Assembly (NCBI RefSeq): GCF_002865545.1
Contig: NZ_CP025543.1
Location: forward strand, 682,001-746,000
Direction: 5' to 3'
DNA from: Spiroplasma monobiae MQ-1
GTDB lineage: Bacteria; Bacillota_I; Bacilli_A; Mycoplasmatales; Mycoplasmataceae
Length of the DNA stretch: 64,000 bases
In this document: positions 1-9,487 of the stretch, piece by piece
Layout of the letters: each line of letters opens with the position of its first letter
How positions within the stretch are numbered: the first letter of the stretch is position 1
Translations under genes and position numbers: made by a program
The notes under the pieces: generated by a model
The model's database searches: none
What the model was told of the DNA's origin: nothing
The model's input: only the letters and a program-made list of their open reading frames with translations

Positions 1-487
1 TAAATCTAATGTATCAAAAGGCAATTGCAAATGCAGTTGTTTCAAAAATGAAAATTACTATAAGTATTATTTGTCTTATCGAATATGATTCTAAGAACCA
101 ACCACTTATCCCAATACCAAATCCATCATTAATTTTTGTCGTAGTTACTATTCAATATATATTTGCAACAAACCAAAATGTTGCAACAGCACCATAGAAA
201 GTTCATAGTATATAATTTCATAAATCTTTTTCTTTATTTTCTATTTTTTTAACCTCTAAGTATACTGCGATAAATATAAAGATAAATAAATAAGATTGAG
301 TCATGCCCATTTCTTCATAAACCCAAACAACTATCTTTAATCAATAAATATCCATTCCCTTTGCAAACAATACATTTATTTGGTAATCAAAAATACTTGC
401 AACTATGAATGAAATTATTGTGAAAACAAAAAATGATAAAAACAAGATCTTTAATAATTTATAATTTTTATCACTTTTATAAAACAT
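1..487 (-). CDS. Multi-pass membrane protein, N-terminal part (runs off window start); possibly PAP2-like
   Basis: Read with TGA as Trp, an open frame begins at ATG 487-485 and is still open at base 1, giving at least 162 residues; the C-terminus lies outside the window. The visible part has about four hydrophobic segments (near residues 12-30, 65-80, 98-115 and 140-160) separated by short polar loops, so it is an integral membrane protein. The loop FDYQIN followed by a long amphipathic stretch with an EEMG motif recalls the N-terminal region of mycoplasmal PAP2-type phosphatases, but the diagnostic phosphatase motifs would lie beyond the edge, so that is a guess. It is the last gene of a minus-strand series after the gapN terminator. 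Both TGA and TGG serve as Trp codons. Confidence 0.6.
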
Positions 488-517
488 AATTTTTTACCTC
501 TTTACTTTATTGTATAA

Positions 518-546
518 AAAAAGTATCACTTAAAGTGATACTTTTT
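518..546 (-). terminator. Rho-independent terminator after gapN
   Basis: Perfect 11-bp stem AAGTATCACTT / AAGTGATACTT (521-531 with 533-543), extended by A:T pairs and followed on the minus strand by a T-run. It starts 2 bases beyond the gapN stop codon. Confidence 0.85.
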
Positions 547-547
547 A

Positions 548-1963
548 CTAATAGTTAATAATCATACCTTGGTATCTTGTCATACTTAATAGCGATTCTC
601 TAATACCTTGTACACCTTCTCCAGAATCCTTGATCCCTAAGAATGGGAAACTATCTGGTCCACGTTGTGGTCTAGAGTTAATATTAACTGTTCCTGTTTT
701 AATTTTTTTAGCTGTTAAGATTGCTTTTGAAATATCTTGGCAAAATACACTAGCTTGTAAACCGAATTGTGATTCGTTTGCGATTTTAATCATTTCATCA
801 TATGAATCAATTCTGATTACTGGCAATACTGGTCCAAAAGGTTCTTCTCAAGCAACTTTCATATCCACAGTTACATTATCGATCAATGTTGGTCACATTA
901 AGTTTTTTTCTCTTTTATCTCCAGTAACAATTGTAGCTCCTTTTTCTTTAGCATCATCAATTAAACCTTGGATAAAGTCAGCTGATTTTTCATCTATAAC
1001 TGGTGTTATAAATGTGTTTTCACTTGGCATACCAACACTTAAGGCTTCTACTTTTGATTTTAAAATTGGAACTAATTTATCTGCAATTTCATTATTAACT
1101 AAAACTCTTTTTACAGCAGTACATCTTTGTCCTGAGTAACCATATGCTCCGTTAATTATTTCATCTGCATATTTTTCTAAATTTAAATCATCTAAAACGA
1201 TAGCCGGGTCTTTTCCACCTAATTCAAGGACTAAATCAGTTGTACTTCCCATTTTTCTAATTTGATTACCTATTCCAACACTTCCTGTAAAAGAAATCAT
1301 ATCAATTTCAGGATTTGAAGTAATAATATCTCCAATTTCTCTTCCTCTACCAGTAACTATATTAAAGATTCCTTTTGGTAATCCCGCTTCAATTACTAGT
1401 TTTGACATATATGTTCCAACCAAACTACCCGCAGTTGCTGGTTTAAATACTACAGTATTTCCCATTACTAATGCAGGAATAATTTTAGCTAGAGCTAAGT
1501 TAAATGGATAGTTAAATGGTGAAATTGCAAGAACAACCCCTTTTGCAACCCTTGAAAATACTCCAAGTTTATTTTTTGCACCCATTCCTTCTCCAGTTAA
1601 AGCTAGAGGTTCCATTCTTTTAGCTTCTTCAAATGTATAGTCGATAATTTCAATTGTTCTAACAACTTCTGCTAATGATTCTTTTAAATTTTTAGCGATT
1701 TCTTCAGACATAACTTGTGCTATTTCTTCTTTATTTTTATCAATTAAGTCTCTAAATTTTTTTATTACAGCTATTCTATCTAATAGAGAAACTTCTTCTC
1801 ATTGTTGTTGACTGCTTCTAGCAACAGCAAAAGCTTTATTTATATCTTCAGCTGACAAAGCACTCACTTTCCCTGCAACTGCTAATGTTGCTGGATTCAT
1901 AATTTCTAATCATTGACCATTGTCAATTAATTCATTGTTTATTAAGGCATTGTACTGTCTCAT
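548..1963 (-). CDS. gapN: NADP-dependent non-phosphorylating glyceraldehyde-3-phosphate dehydrogenase
   Basis: 471-residue aldehyde dehydrogenase that oxidises glyceraldehyde-3-phosphate directly to 3-phosphoglycerate with NADP+, bypassing GapA/Pgk and supplying NADPH in the cytosol. Seen directly: the substrate/cofactor core SPFNYPFNLALAKIIPAL, the FTGS cofactor loop, the general-base Glu at about residue 247 in LELGGKDPA, the nucleophilic Cys at about 281 in GQRCTAVKRV, and the C-terminal RGPDSFPFLGIKDSG segment typical of GapN rather than of generic aldehyde dehydrogenases. Length matches the family (about 475). Start ATG 1963-1961 follows AGGGGAAG. Four or five TGA Trp codons interrupt it under the standard code. 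It sits 19 bases after the SpoU methylase stop, so it is likely the last gene of that operon. Confidence 0.93.
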
Positions 1964-1982
1964 TAATTTTTCTTCCCCTTTT

Positions 1983-2723
1983 TTAATTTTGCGAATAAAA
2001 ATTGTTCATTAAAATAGATCCTGCAATAGCCACATTTAAACTTTCTAAATCAGGATTTGTTTTAATTTTTATGTTTATATTAAGTTTTTGAGTCACTGCT
2101 TTAGAGATACCTTGTCCTTCGTTCCCCAAAATTAAAGCAACTTGCTCTCCTTTAACTTCATCCACAGATGAACTTTCAGATCTTAAAATAGTACCCACAA
2201 TTATTATATTCCTTTGTTTTAACTTGTCTATAAAAAAAGTTAAATCTTCATTTTTCAAACATAAATCAAAATGATTAGATTGAGTTGCTCTTAGAACTTT
2301 TGGATTATAAAAACTTACACTATCTTTTGAACAAATAACATTTTTAAAACCAAATGCATAGGCACTTCTAATTAAAGTACCTAAATTACCTGGATCTTGT
2401 ATTCCATCAAGAATTAAATAATTAGAATCTATATATTCTTTATTTTCAATTATTTTACAAACAGCAAAAATTCCTTGATTTGTTTTTAAATCACTAATTT
2501 TTTTTGAAACATTATCTGATATTTCAACAACATTAGGGAGGTGTTTATATTTATCAAACAGTCTTTCCTCTACCAAAATCATTTCTACAACTTCCTTTTG
2601 AATAGCTAATTCGACCATCTTCAAACCTTCAATAATGTATTTATTCTTTTCTTTTTGTACTTTAGTTTCTTTAAAAGAAAGAACTTCTTCAATTAAATTA
2701 TTATTAACAGATGTAATTTTCAT
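1983..2723 (-). CDS. TrmH/SpoU family RNA 2'-O-ribose methyltransferase
   Basis: 246-residue SPOUT-class methyltransferase that would transfer a methyl group from SAM to a ribose 2'-OH in rRNA or tRNA. An N-terminal substrate-binding part (residues 1-95) is followed by the catalytic knot with all three family motifs: motif 1 LDGIQDPGNLGTLIRSAYAFG region near residue 110, motif 2 ILGNEGQGIS near 200, and motif 3 LNVAIAGSILMNNF near the end. The exact target (23S rRNA as in RlmB, or another site) cannot be told from sequence alone. ATG 2723-2721 was preferred over an upstream in-frame start because it abuts the previous stop (2725-2727) and gives normal length. Translational coupling with the upstream hypothetical is likely. 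Confidence 0.85.
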   Translation of the reverse strand: MKITSVNNNLIEEVLSFKETKVQKEKNKYIIEGLKMVELAIQKEVVEMILVEERLFDKYKHLPNVVEISDNVSKKISDLKTNQGIFAVCKIIENKEYIDSNYLILDGIQDPGNLGTLIRSAYAFGFKNVICSKDSVSFYNPKVLRATQSNHFDLCLKNEDLTFFIDKLKQRNIIIVGTILRSESSSVDEVKGEQVALILGNEGQGISKAVTQKLNINIKIKTNPDLESLNVAIAGSILMNNFYSQN

Positions 2724-2724
2724 T

Positions 2725-3843
2725 TTATTCAGTAAAAGCAAATCCAATTTCATATAGTTTATTTTCAGGATTTGCATAGTCCTTTCCTTTGTAATTTGGG
2801 TCTTTTACCGGATAACCAAAAACCAATGAGGCTCTACGAGGTGGTTCAAGCAGTTTTGCTTGAATTGTAGACATAGCAGAAATTGGTTCCCCAGTTTTTC
2901 TCTTCATTTTATTTTCTTCCATTAAATCTTCGATATCTTTAACTTTAGCTTGTTTAACTAGAATTCAAATTTTATTTTCTCTGTATCACTTAACTATTTT
3001 TTTATATTCACTATAAGTGAATTGTGTTGGTGTATCACTTGCATAAAATCTATTTTTTTGTTTACTTCAACCAGTAACAAAATCTCTTCAAATAATACTT
3101 CCAGTTTTACCCTTAGTCATCATTGTTATCGTTTGATTAATTACTTGGTCAAAATCGTGATAACCATATCCAGTAAATGAATTTCCAGATCATAGGTTTA
3201 CATAACTATTTTTTTTAGGATCTCAAATTTCTTCAAAGCAAGAAGCAGCAACTCAATATCTTTTATCAGATGAATTTCTGTAAATTTCAAATCCGTATTT
3301 ATTATTTTTAATTACAACTTCTTTTTGTGTCACTTTAACAACTTTACTTCTAAATGTTTCGAGTATTTTTTTAACCTCTTTTTCAGTAAGTTTTAACCTT
3401 ACTTCTCCTCGAGTATTTTTTATTATTTCCTTTGTTCTGCTCATTTCTTCTAAAGCTCTGTATTTTCTGTTTGCAAATGCATTAAAAATATTTAATTCAG
3501 AAGTAGGATCAGGCATTACGATTTCACTTGTAAATAATTCTTCATTGGTTTTTTCTTCAAGTGTTTTTGTAGTTTCGTTAATTCCTTTTATTTTTGCAAT
3601 AACGTTTGATGCATTTTTTTTGCTATCTTCTAGCCCATCAATTAAAACGCTTGAATTGTCTTCTTTTTGAGAATTTTTTGAACTATCATTGACTCCAATG
3701 CTTGACTCAAAATAAAAATCAGAATCATCAAAAGAACTCCCATTATTGTAATCCGATGTTCTTTCTAATGAAGGCATTTTTGGATCTCTTGGGTTTGACG
3801 GTTTATATTCATATATACTTTTTAAATCTTTTTTTGTTGCCAT
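2725..3843 (-). CDS. Conserved hypothetical protein with acidic low-complexity N-terminal half
   Basis: 372 residues once TGA is read as Trp; I do not recognise the family. Residues 1-110 are rich in Ser, Asp and Asn (SFDDSDFYFESS) and look disordered. Residues 110-190 are charged and helical. The C-terminal half (about 190-372) is unusually aromatic, with many Trp residues (WVAASCFEEIWD, LWSGNSF, IIWRDFVTGWS, WYRENKIW), and looks like a compact globular domain. No signal peptide or membrane segment is visible, so it is probably cytosolic. ATG 3843 was chosen because AAAGGG lies 8 bases upstream; the in-frame TTG at 3849 would sit too close to that site. It lies between the dUTPase gene (31-base gap) and the SpoU methylase (1-base gap), so it is in their operon. 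Confidence 0.7.
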
Positions 3844-3874
3844 ACCCAAAACCCTTTCGCACTATTTTTTAAGA

Positions 3875-4378
3875 TTAGTATCCAGAATCTTGTCTGCTGA
3901 AGTTAATCTCATTTTTCTTGTTGTATACTTCTAAAATTTCATCATTTGTTATATCTAAAATATAAGTAATTGATAAAAATTCTTCCAATAAATAATCATA
4001 AGATTGGGCATCTAGTTTTTCTTCAAAAATCAATGCTTTTCTATAAACATTAATACTTCATTGATCAATGTTATCTGCTGTTTTAATTTTATTATTAAAT
4101 TGAGAAAAGTCAAAATCTATATTTGTACCCAAACTAATAATAAAGTGTAAACAATCTATTAATTCTTCAAGAATTACAGTTCTTTCGCTTGGACCCTTAT
4201 TTGATCAATATTTGAAAGATCTATATTCATTTATAAATTCTGAAACCTCAACAAGAAATGCTATTATTTTTTTCTTTTGAATTTCTTCATTAACTACAAT
4301 GTTTTTTGTTTCAATAATATAGTTATCTAATATTATTTGTTTATCTTTAAGATAAATTAAGTGTTCATTTGTCAACAT
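3875..4378 (-). CDS. Dimeric all-alpha dUTP diphosphatase
   Basis: 167-residue protein of the dimeric (MazG-like, all-alpha) dUTPase family that hydrolyses dUTP to dUMP and pyrophosphate, keeping uracil out of DNA and supplying dUMP for dTMP synthesis. The metal-binding helix motif is visible as LVEVSEFINEYRSFKYWS near residue 50 (the family pattern is E-x-x-E/D followed by an aromatic-rich RxFKxW), and a second motif ELIDCLHFIISLG lies near residue 80, matching the EExxDxLHFxxSxG pattern. Start ATG 4378-4376 lies seven bases after AGGAGTG. Downstream genes on the same strand are the hypothetical, the RNA methylase and gapN. The trimeric beta-fold dUTPase motifs are absent. Confidence 0.85.
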
Positions 4379-4410
4379 TTTAATCACTCCTATAACCTAA
4401 TTTTAGTTTA

Positions 4411-4438
4411 AAAAAATGATAGTTTCCTATCATTTTTT
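4411..4438 (-). terminator. Rho-independent terminator after pgi
   Basis: Stem AAAAAATGATAG / CTATCATTTTTT (4411-4422 with 4427-4438), loop TTTC, with further T residues in the minus-strand reading. It lies 7 bases past the pgi stop. Confidence 0.85.
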
Positions 4439-4445
4439 TATTTTT

Positions 4446-5726
4446 CTAGAATCCAGGTTTTTTCAATAACTTAAACATGTTTGTTTTATAAACTTCAACC
4501 CCAGGTTGATTAAATGGATTAATTTCTAATAAATATCCACTCATAGCACATGATTTCATAAATCAGTAAGCTGCATAGCCAAACATTTCACCATCCATTT
4601 TGTCAAATTCCAACACTATGTTGGGAACCTCTCCGGTATTTGCGTGCGCATCAACAACACCTTCAAGAGCAACTTTATTAATTTCATGGAAAGTTTTTGA
4701 AGTTAGGTAGTTTAAACCATCTAAATCTTCAGTGTTTTTTGGAACATTTAAATCCATTGTAGGATTTTTAACATCAATTATTGTTTCAAATAAAACATTT
4801 TTAGTTCCTTCTTGAATGAATTGCCCTAAAGAGTGTAAATCTGTTGAGAATACACAACTTGTTGGGAATAATCCCTTTCCATCTTTACCCTCCGATTCTC
4901 CAAACAATTGTTTTCATCATTCCGTAAATGTTTGCATTTGTAATTCATATCCTACCAATGTTTCTGCCTTGTACCCTCTTTCTGTATGTAATATATGTCT
5001 TGCAACAGCATATTTGTAAGCTTCATTATCAATGTTTTTTGTATCTTCCATTGCTTTTTTTGCTCCTGAAAAAATTGCATCGACATCAACTCCAGCTACT
5101 AATAACGGAAAAATACCTACAGGTGTGAATACAGAAAACCTTCCTCCAATATCATCTGGAATCGTAAATGTCTCATAACCTTCTGCTGTTGCTAATTGTT
5201 TTAGAGCACCCTTTTCTTTATCTGTTACTGCAACAATTCTTTCTCTAGCAATTTCTTTTCCTTTTAAATCAATTAAAAGTTTTTCAAAAACCCTAAATGC
5301 TATTCCAGGCTCTGTAGTTGTCCCTGATTTAGAAACATTAACTATTCCAAACTCCTTATCTTTAACATAATTTAAAACTTGTTTAGTATATGTTGAAGAA
5401 ATTGTGTTTCCAATATAGATTAATTCTACTTTATCATTTGGATATAGCCCTCTAATCATTTCATCAGCAGCTCTTGCTCCTAAGTAACTCCCACCAATAC
5501 CAACAACTAATAAAATATTAATTTTTGATCTTAATTCTTCAGCCACTTTTTTCATATCACTTAATTCATTTTTGTCGAAATCAACTGGTCAATTTACTCA
5601 ACCCAGGAAATCACTACCTTCTCCTGTTTTGTTTTCAATCATGTCATGTACTTCTTTCACTCTTGCTAGGTTGAAATCTTTGATTTCTTTTTCAATATTT
5701 GAATTTTTAAAACTTGTTTTTATCAT
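4446..5726 (-). CDS. pgi: Glucose-6-phosphate isomerase
   Basis: 426-residue cytosolic enzyme interconverting glucose-6-phosphate and fructose-6-phosphate in glycolysis. The SIS-domain fold is clear: [12 protein letters not shown] near residue 68 (phosphate-binding loop), [16 protein letters not shown] near 130 (sugar-phosphate Ser/Thr cluster) and [18 protein letters not shown] near 195 (the family signature). The C-terminal portion continues through several TGA Trp codons to TAG 4448-4446. Length matches the short Firmicutes-type enzyme (about 430-450). Start ATG 5726-5724 follows AGAGGTAT. It is 21 bases downstream of the S1-domain gene and ends at a strong terminator, so the two form a short operon with a promoter at 6098-6126. 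Confidence 0.95.
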
Positions 5727-5747
5727 TTTTTTATACCTCTTTTGTTA

Positions 5748-6074
5748 CTATTTTGATTCTACGCTAGTTTTTAAATTATCAAAACCGCTTTTTGTTTCTT
5801 TTATTTTAGTTTCTGGCGGTTTTAATTGTTCTGGTCTAATAGCTTTAAAACTAAGTTTAACTTGGTTTTTTTCTTTTAAAAGCTCTATAACTTCAACTTC
5901 ATACTCATCATCTAATTTTAGAAAGTCATCTACACTTTTAACAAAGTAGTCTGATATTTCTGAAACATGAATTAACCCTTTGATTATTTCGCCTTGTTCT
6001 TGAACTTCACAAAAAGCACCATAGTTAACAATAGCAGTAATTTTTGCTTTAACTTTTTGTCCTTTTTCTAACAT
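5748..6074 (-). CDS. Small S1-domain RNA-binding protein (YugI/CvfD-like)
   Basis: 108 residues. Residues 3-75 form an OB-fold S1 domain with the usual landmarks: GQKVKAKITAIVNYGAFCEV, then GLIHVSEISDYFV, then EYEVEVIELLKEKNQVKLSFKA. The C-terminal 30 residues are a charged tail (PPETKIKETKSG). Proteins of this size in Firmicutes (YugI/GSP13/CvfD) bind RNA and the ribosome and act post-transcriptionally; that role is inferred from the family. Start ATG 6074-6072 is preceded by GGAGAG. It is the first gene of a two-gene unit with pgi, an arrangement also found in other Gram-positives where yugI and pgi are neighbours. Confidence 0.85.
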   Translation of the reverse strand: MLEKGQKVKAKITAIVNYGAFCEVQEQGEIIKGLIHVSEISDYFVKSVDDFLKLDDEYEVEVIELLKEKNQVKLSFKAIRPEQLKPPETKIKETKSGFDNLKTSVESK

Positions 6075-6097
6075 CCTATTGCTCTCCTTACAAATTA

Positions 6098-6126
6098 ATT
6101 ATAAACTTAATTTGTATTAGTAATAA
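6098..6126 (-). promoter_or_regulatory. Candidate sigma-A promoter for the S1-protein/pgi unit
   Basis: On the minus strand TTATTA (6126-6121) and TATAAT (6103-6098) are separated by exactly 17 bases, and the -10 lies 23 bases before the start codon. Confidence 0.55.
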
Positions 6127-6163
6127 CTAATTTGAAAAAAATTTTTAAAAAGTAGGTGTAATT

Positions 6164-6403
6164 TTGGAAAAAAATATTTTAGAAGAAAAAGTAAGGGCAA
6201 CTCTTGATCAATTGAGAATGTATATTACTCAAGATGGTGGAGATATGGAATTTGTCGCAATAAGGGATAGATTAGTTTACATAAGGCTCAAGGGAAATTG
6301 TGTTGGATGCGGACTTACTGAACTTACTTTTAAAGAAGGTGTTGAAGGTGTTCTTATTGAAGAATATCCTTACGACATTGATGGCGTAGAACTTGTTATG
6401 TAA
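6164..6403 (+). CDS. NifU C-terminal (Nfu) domain Fe-S scaffold protein
   Basis: 79 residues consisting solely of an Nfu domain, which holds a labile 4Fe-4S cluster between two monomers and hands it to target proteins. The cluster-binding motif CxxC is present in GNCVGCGLTELTFKEGVE near residue 44, and the N-terminal half carries the hallmark LRMYITQDGGDMEFV. The start is TTG 6164-6166, the only initiator in frame behind GTAGGTG; there is no upstream ATG. It is one cistron upstream of a membrane-anchored CxxC protein (24 bases apart) and divergent from the S1-protein gene. It complements the suf operon 1.7 kb further on; functional cooperation is inferred. Confidence 0.9.
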   Translation: MEKNILEEKVRATLDQLRMYITQDGGDMEFVAIRDRLVYIRLKGNCVGCGLTELTFKEGVEGVLIEEYPYDIDGVELVM

Positions 6404-6427
6404 TTTAAGATACTAGGAGACTTATAT

Positions 6428-6877
6428 ATGTTTTTATCAGATACCACTGACATTATTAATACTGTTCTTAGTGCAGTTTCAACAATTACAGTATTTACAG
6501 CTTCACTTTTAATACCTTTTTTAGTAAAAAAGTATAACGATAAAAAGCAAAAAGGTGATGCTGCGGAAAATTCATTATTAGATGCATTTGATAAATATTT
6601 CTCAGATGACTATCCAAAGAATGATTTTGAATGATATTTAGCAGAAATTAGAGCCGTTATTAAGAAATACGAAATTAAAATTATAACTTGTACAAATTGT
6701 AAGAAAAAATGTTCTTCAAGCAATTATATGGAATGATTCACAACAGTTGATAAAGTGATTCCAGAAGTCAACAACTTTAGTTTTAAAGTTGGTAAGGTTG
6801 GTTTTTCACTAAGTTTAAACTGTCTATACTGTTATAAATGTTCAACTAAAAAAGTAACAAAAAAAGCAATTACTTAA
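6428..6877 (+). CDS. Membrane-anchored protein with a two-pair CxxC zinc-ribbon-like domain
   Basis: 149 residues including three TGA Trp codons; family not recognised. The N-terminus (about residues 8-37) is a single membrane segment, TVLSAVSTITVFTASLLIPF, followed by KKYNDKKQK on what is probably the cytosolic side. The C-terminal domain has two cysteine clusters, TCTNCKKKC near residue 85 and LNCLYCYKC near residue 137, spaced like a zinc ribbon or an Fe-S/thiol site. It follows the Nfu gene by 24 bases with an AGGAGA ribosome site and shares its terminator, so the two are co-transcribed; a link to metal or Fe-S handling is an inference from that only. Confidence 0.75.
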
Positions 6878-6890
6878 TTGCTTTTTTATT
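6861..6890 (+). terminator. Rho-independent terminator after the Nfu pair
   Basis: Stem AAAAAGCAAT / ATTGCTTTTT (6861-6870 with 6877-6886) followed by T residues; the hairpin overlaps the stop codon of the upstream gene. Confidence 0.8.
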
Positions 6891-6948
6891 TGTTTTATCC
6901 ATTATTTACTTATTTTTAGTTTAATCTAATAATTAGTTTTTAATATAA

Positions 6949-6973
6949 AAAACAGATCTTAAAGATCTGTTTT
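6949..6973 (-). terminator. Terminator after the repeat-built secreted protein gene
   Basis: Perfect 12-bp stem AAAACAGATCTT / AAGATCTGTTTT (6949-6960 with 6962-6973) located 32 bases past the stop codon of the minus-strand gene ending at 7005; a T-rich stretch follows on that strand. Confidence 0.75.
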
Positions 6974-7004
6974 AAGTTTTTAATATAAATATAAAAGTAC
7001 TATT

Positions 7005-7751
7005 TTATATGTTTGATAGTCCAATTTGTTTTAAAGCACTTGAAAGGATTGGAATGGCTTGTCCAGTATAGAAATTCATTCTGTCAGAAGTTCCTTGTCT
7101 AGCGGCAAGATCAATAAATTCAGCACCTTTTAATAGCAATTTTTTAGCATTTACAATTTCAGGTGTGTGTTCAACATAATTTAAAAAATCATAAGCTTGA
7201 CTAACTGCTGGATAAGCAAGTTGTATAAACTTTAATTTTGATGAAACATTTGTTGTTGTTACAGAGTTTGATAAAGAACCAATTGCATAACTGGTAAAAT
7301 CTTGTGCTTGCTTTTTATTTTGCTCGTTATAATTTACTCCAATATTTCATATTGCACTTGAAAGACTTCTAACGGCTTGTCCAGTATAGAAATTCATTCT
7401 GTCAGAAGTTCCTTGTCTAGCGGCAAGATCAATAAATTCAGCACCTTCTAATAGCAATTTTTTAGCATTTACAATTTCAGGTGTGTGTTCAACATAATTT
7501 AAAAAATTATAAGCTTGACTAACTGCTGGATAAGCAAGTTTTATAAAAGTTAATTTTGATGAAACATTTGTTGAAGTTATAGAATTTGATAAAGAATTAA
7601 TTGCATACTCAATAAAATCTAGTGCTTGCTTTTTATTTTCATCTCTATAATTTTCACTTGATAAAACATTATTTTCATTTGTCTCTAAAATTGGCATCAC
7701 TGCTGATGTTCCAAAAGTTAAAGACCCCATTAAACAAAGTAATTTTATCAT
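7005..7751 (-). CDS. Secreted protein made of two near-identical 106-residue repeats
   Basis: 248 residues. The N-terminus MIKLLCLMGSLTFGTSA is a Sec signal peptide with no lipobox cysteine at the cleavage site, so the product is secreted or loosely surface-bound. The mature part is two tandem copies of one domain (about residues 34-132 and 140-238) with period 106 residues; shared segments include KLAYPAVSQAY, NYVEHTPEIVNAKKLLL and AARQGTSDRMNFYTGQA. The copies are also near-identical in DNA, so the duplication is recent or homogenised. The domain looks all-helical, and I do not recognise it. Start ATG 7751 follows GAGAGGAA; a good promoter lies at 7819-7847 and a terminator follows, so it is a single-gene unit. 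A TGA Trp lies at the repeat junction. Confidence 0.85.
7036..7660. repeat. Tandem intragenic duplication, period 318 bp
   Basis: The segment from GCACTTG at 7036 recurs at 7354. Long stretches such as the one around 7060-7130 and its copy at 7378-7448 match base for base apart from isolated changes. The period is a multiple of three and preserves the reading frame. Confidence 0.9.
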
Positions 7752-7818
7752 TTAAGTTTTTCCTCTCTTTTAGCAACCCATACACTAATGTTGAATTAAC
7801 ATTATTGCTATACTAATA

Positions 7819-7847
7819 ATTATATTTTATATTTATGGATTTAGCAA
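7819..7847 (-). promoter_or_regulatory. Candidate sigma-A promoter of the repeat-built secreted protein
   Basis: TTGCTA (7847-7842) and TATAAT (7824-7819) on the minus strand with a 17-base spacer, about 68 bases upstream of the start codon. Confidence 0.6.
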
Positions 7848-7938
7848 TTTTATAAAACGTTTGAGACACTTTAAAAACCTCATTTTATGCCCCAATTAAA
7901 AAAAATTCAAAATAATATAAATGATTGATTTAATTGAA

Positions 7939-7965
7939 TAAAAACACCAAAAAATGGTGTTTTTA
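7939..7965 (-). terminator. Terminator of the suf operon
   Basis: 11-bp stem TAAAAACACCA / TGGTGTTTTTA (7939-7949 with 7955-7965), about 107 bases downstream of the sufB stop on the same strand, followed by a moderately T-rich tract. Confidence 0.65.
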
Positions 7966-8071
7966 AATATAGTTTAAAAGTTTAACATTAGCGATTATCG
8001 ATAATAAAAAAGTACTTTTTGAAGCAATTATAATATCTTGTTCTCTTTTAAAACTTTGGAGCAATGCTTTT

Positions 8072-9484
8072 TTATCCAACAGATCCTTCCATATCCATTT
8101 TAATAAGTTGATTTAATTCAACTGCATATTCTAAAGGAAGTTCTTTTGTAAAGGGTTCTAGGAATCCCATAACTATAATTTCTAAAGCTTCTTGTTCATC
8201 TAAGCCCCTACTCATTAAGTAAAATAATTGTTCTTCACTAACTTTCGAAACTGTAGCTTCATGTTCTATTTGTGATTGATTGTTATGAACTTTATTTTGA
8301 GGAATTGTATCTGAATGTGATTGGTTATCCAAAATTAAAGTGTCACACTCAACTCTCGCTTTTGAATTTATTGCATTAGGTCCAATATATGCTAGCCCTC
8401 TATAGTTAGCAGTACCACCTTGGAACGTAATTGATTTAGAAACAATTTTTGATTTTGTTTCTTTTCCTAAGTGAATCATTTTACTTCCAGCATCTTGATA
8501 AACACCTTTTTTAGCAACAGCAATGGAAATAGTATCTCCTTGAGCTCTATCTCCTTTTAGGATACATGATGGATACTTCATATTTACTTTTGAACCAATG
8601 TTTCCATCAATTCATTCCATTCTTCCATCTTCTTCAACAATACTTCTTTTTGTAACTAAGTTTAAAACATTATCACTTCAGTTTTGAACGGTAGTATATC
8701 TAACACTCGCTCTCTTACCAACATAAATTTCAACAATAGCTGCATGTAAATTATTTTCAGAGTAAATTGGAGCTGTACAACCTTCAATATAATGTAGTTC
8801 GGCATCATCTTCAACGATAATTAGTGTTCTTTCAAATTGCCCTGAAGCTTGATAATTGATTCTGAAATATGCTTGTAAAGGTTTTTCTAATTTAACTCCG
8901 CTAGGAACATAAATAAAAGTACCTCCAGATCAAACAGCACCGTTTAATGACGCATATTTATTGTCATCATTTTTTACTAATTGACCAAAATGCTTTTTGA
9001 ATAACTCTGGATATTTTCTTAAGGCGGTGTCACAATCTGTGAAAATTACCCCTTGCTTTGTTAACTCATCGTTCATTCTTTCATAAACAGGACGAGCATC
9101 TCATTGTGCATTAATACCTGCTAAAAAGTTTTTTTCAGCTTCAGGAATACCTAATCTATCAAAAGTTCTTTTAATTTCTTCTGGAATTTCATCTCATGTT
9201 TTAACAGTTTTACCAGCACCCTCAGTGTAGTAATAATAATCATTGAAATCTATTCAATTTAAGTCTGGACCAAATGATGGTTGAGGCTTTTGATCAAAAA
9301 TTTTCAAACTTTCTAATCTATAATTCAACATTCATTCAGGCTCTTCTTTATATTTTGAAATCTCTCTAACAACTTCTTCATTCAAACCTTTTTGAACTTT
9401 ATATGTAGAAACCTCTCCCTCATTAAAACCATATTTGTAGTCAGATATTTGTTTGATTTCTTCTTCTTGTTTTAATTTTTTCAT
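8072..9484 (-). CDS. sufB: Fe-S cluster assembly protein SufB
   Basis: 470 residues, the usual SufB length. SufB forms the SufBC2D scaffold complex on which new Fe-S clusters are built with sulfur from SufS/SufU. Seen: an N-terminal region with [15 protein letters not shown], the right-handed beta-helix core ([36 protein letters not shown]), and the C-terminal [18 protein letters not shown]-like helix ([20 protein letters not shown]), which pairs with SufD. Start ATG 9484-9482 is preceded by AAGGAGGTG that lies inside the last codons of sufU, only three bases separating the two genes. It is the last gene of sufC-D-S-U-B. Several TGA Trp codons. Confidence 0.96.
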
Positions 9485-9487
9485 CTT

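Larger units (their letters stand above)
7752..8071. other. 320-bp intergenic region between a secreted-protein gene and sufB
   Basis: Holds the minus-strand promoter of the secreted-protein gene (7819-7847) and the suf operon terminator (7939-7965). No open frame with a ribosome site and no RNA gene could be seen. The stretch between the terminator and sufB (7966-8071) contains the short palindrome AAAAAGTACTTTTT, which has no loop and no clear role. Confidence 0.6.

Noticed and set aside
7966-8071. Possible small RNA or leader downstream of sufB
   Set aside because: Only a loop-less palindrome and AT-rich sequence; no promoter, no conserved fold.
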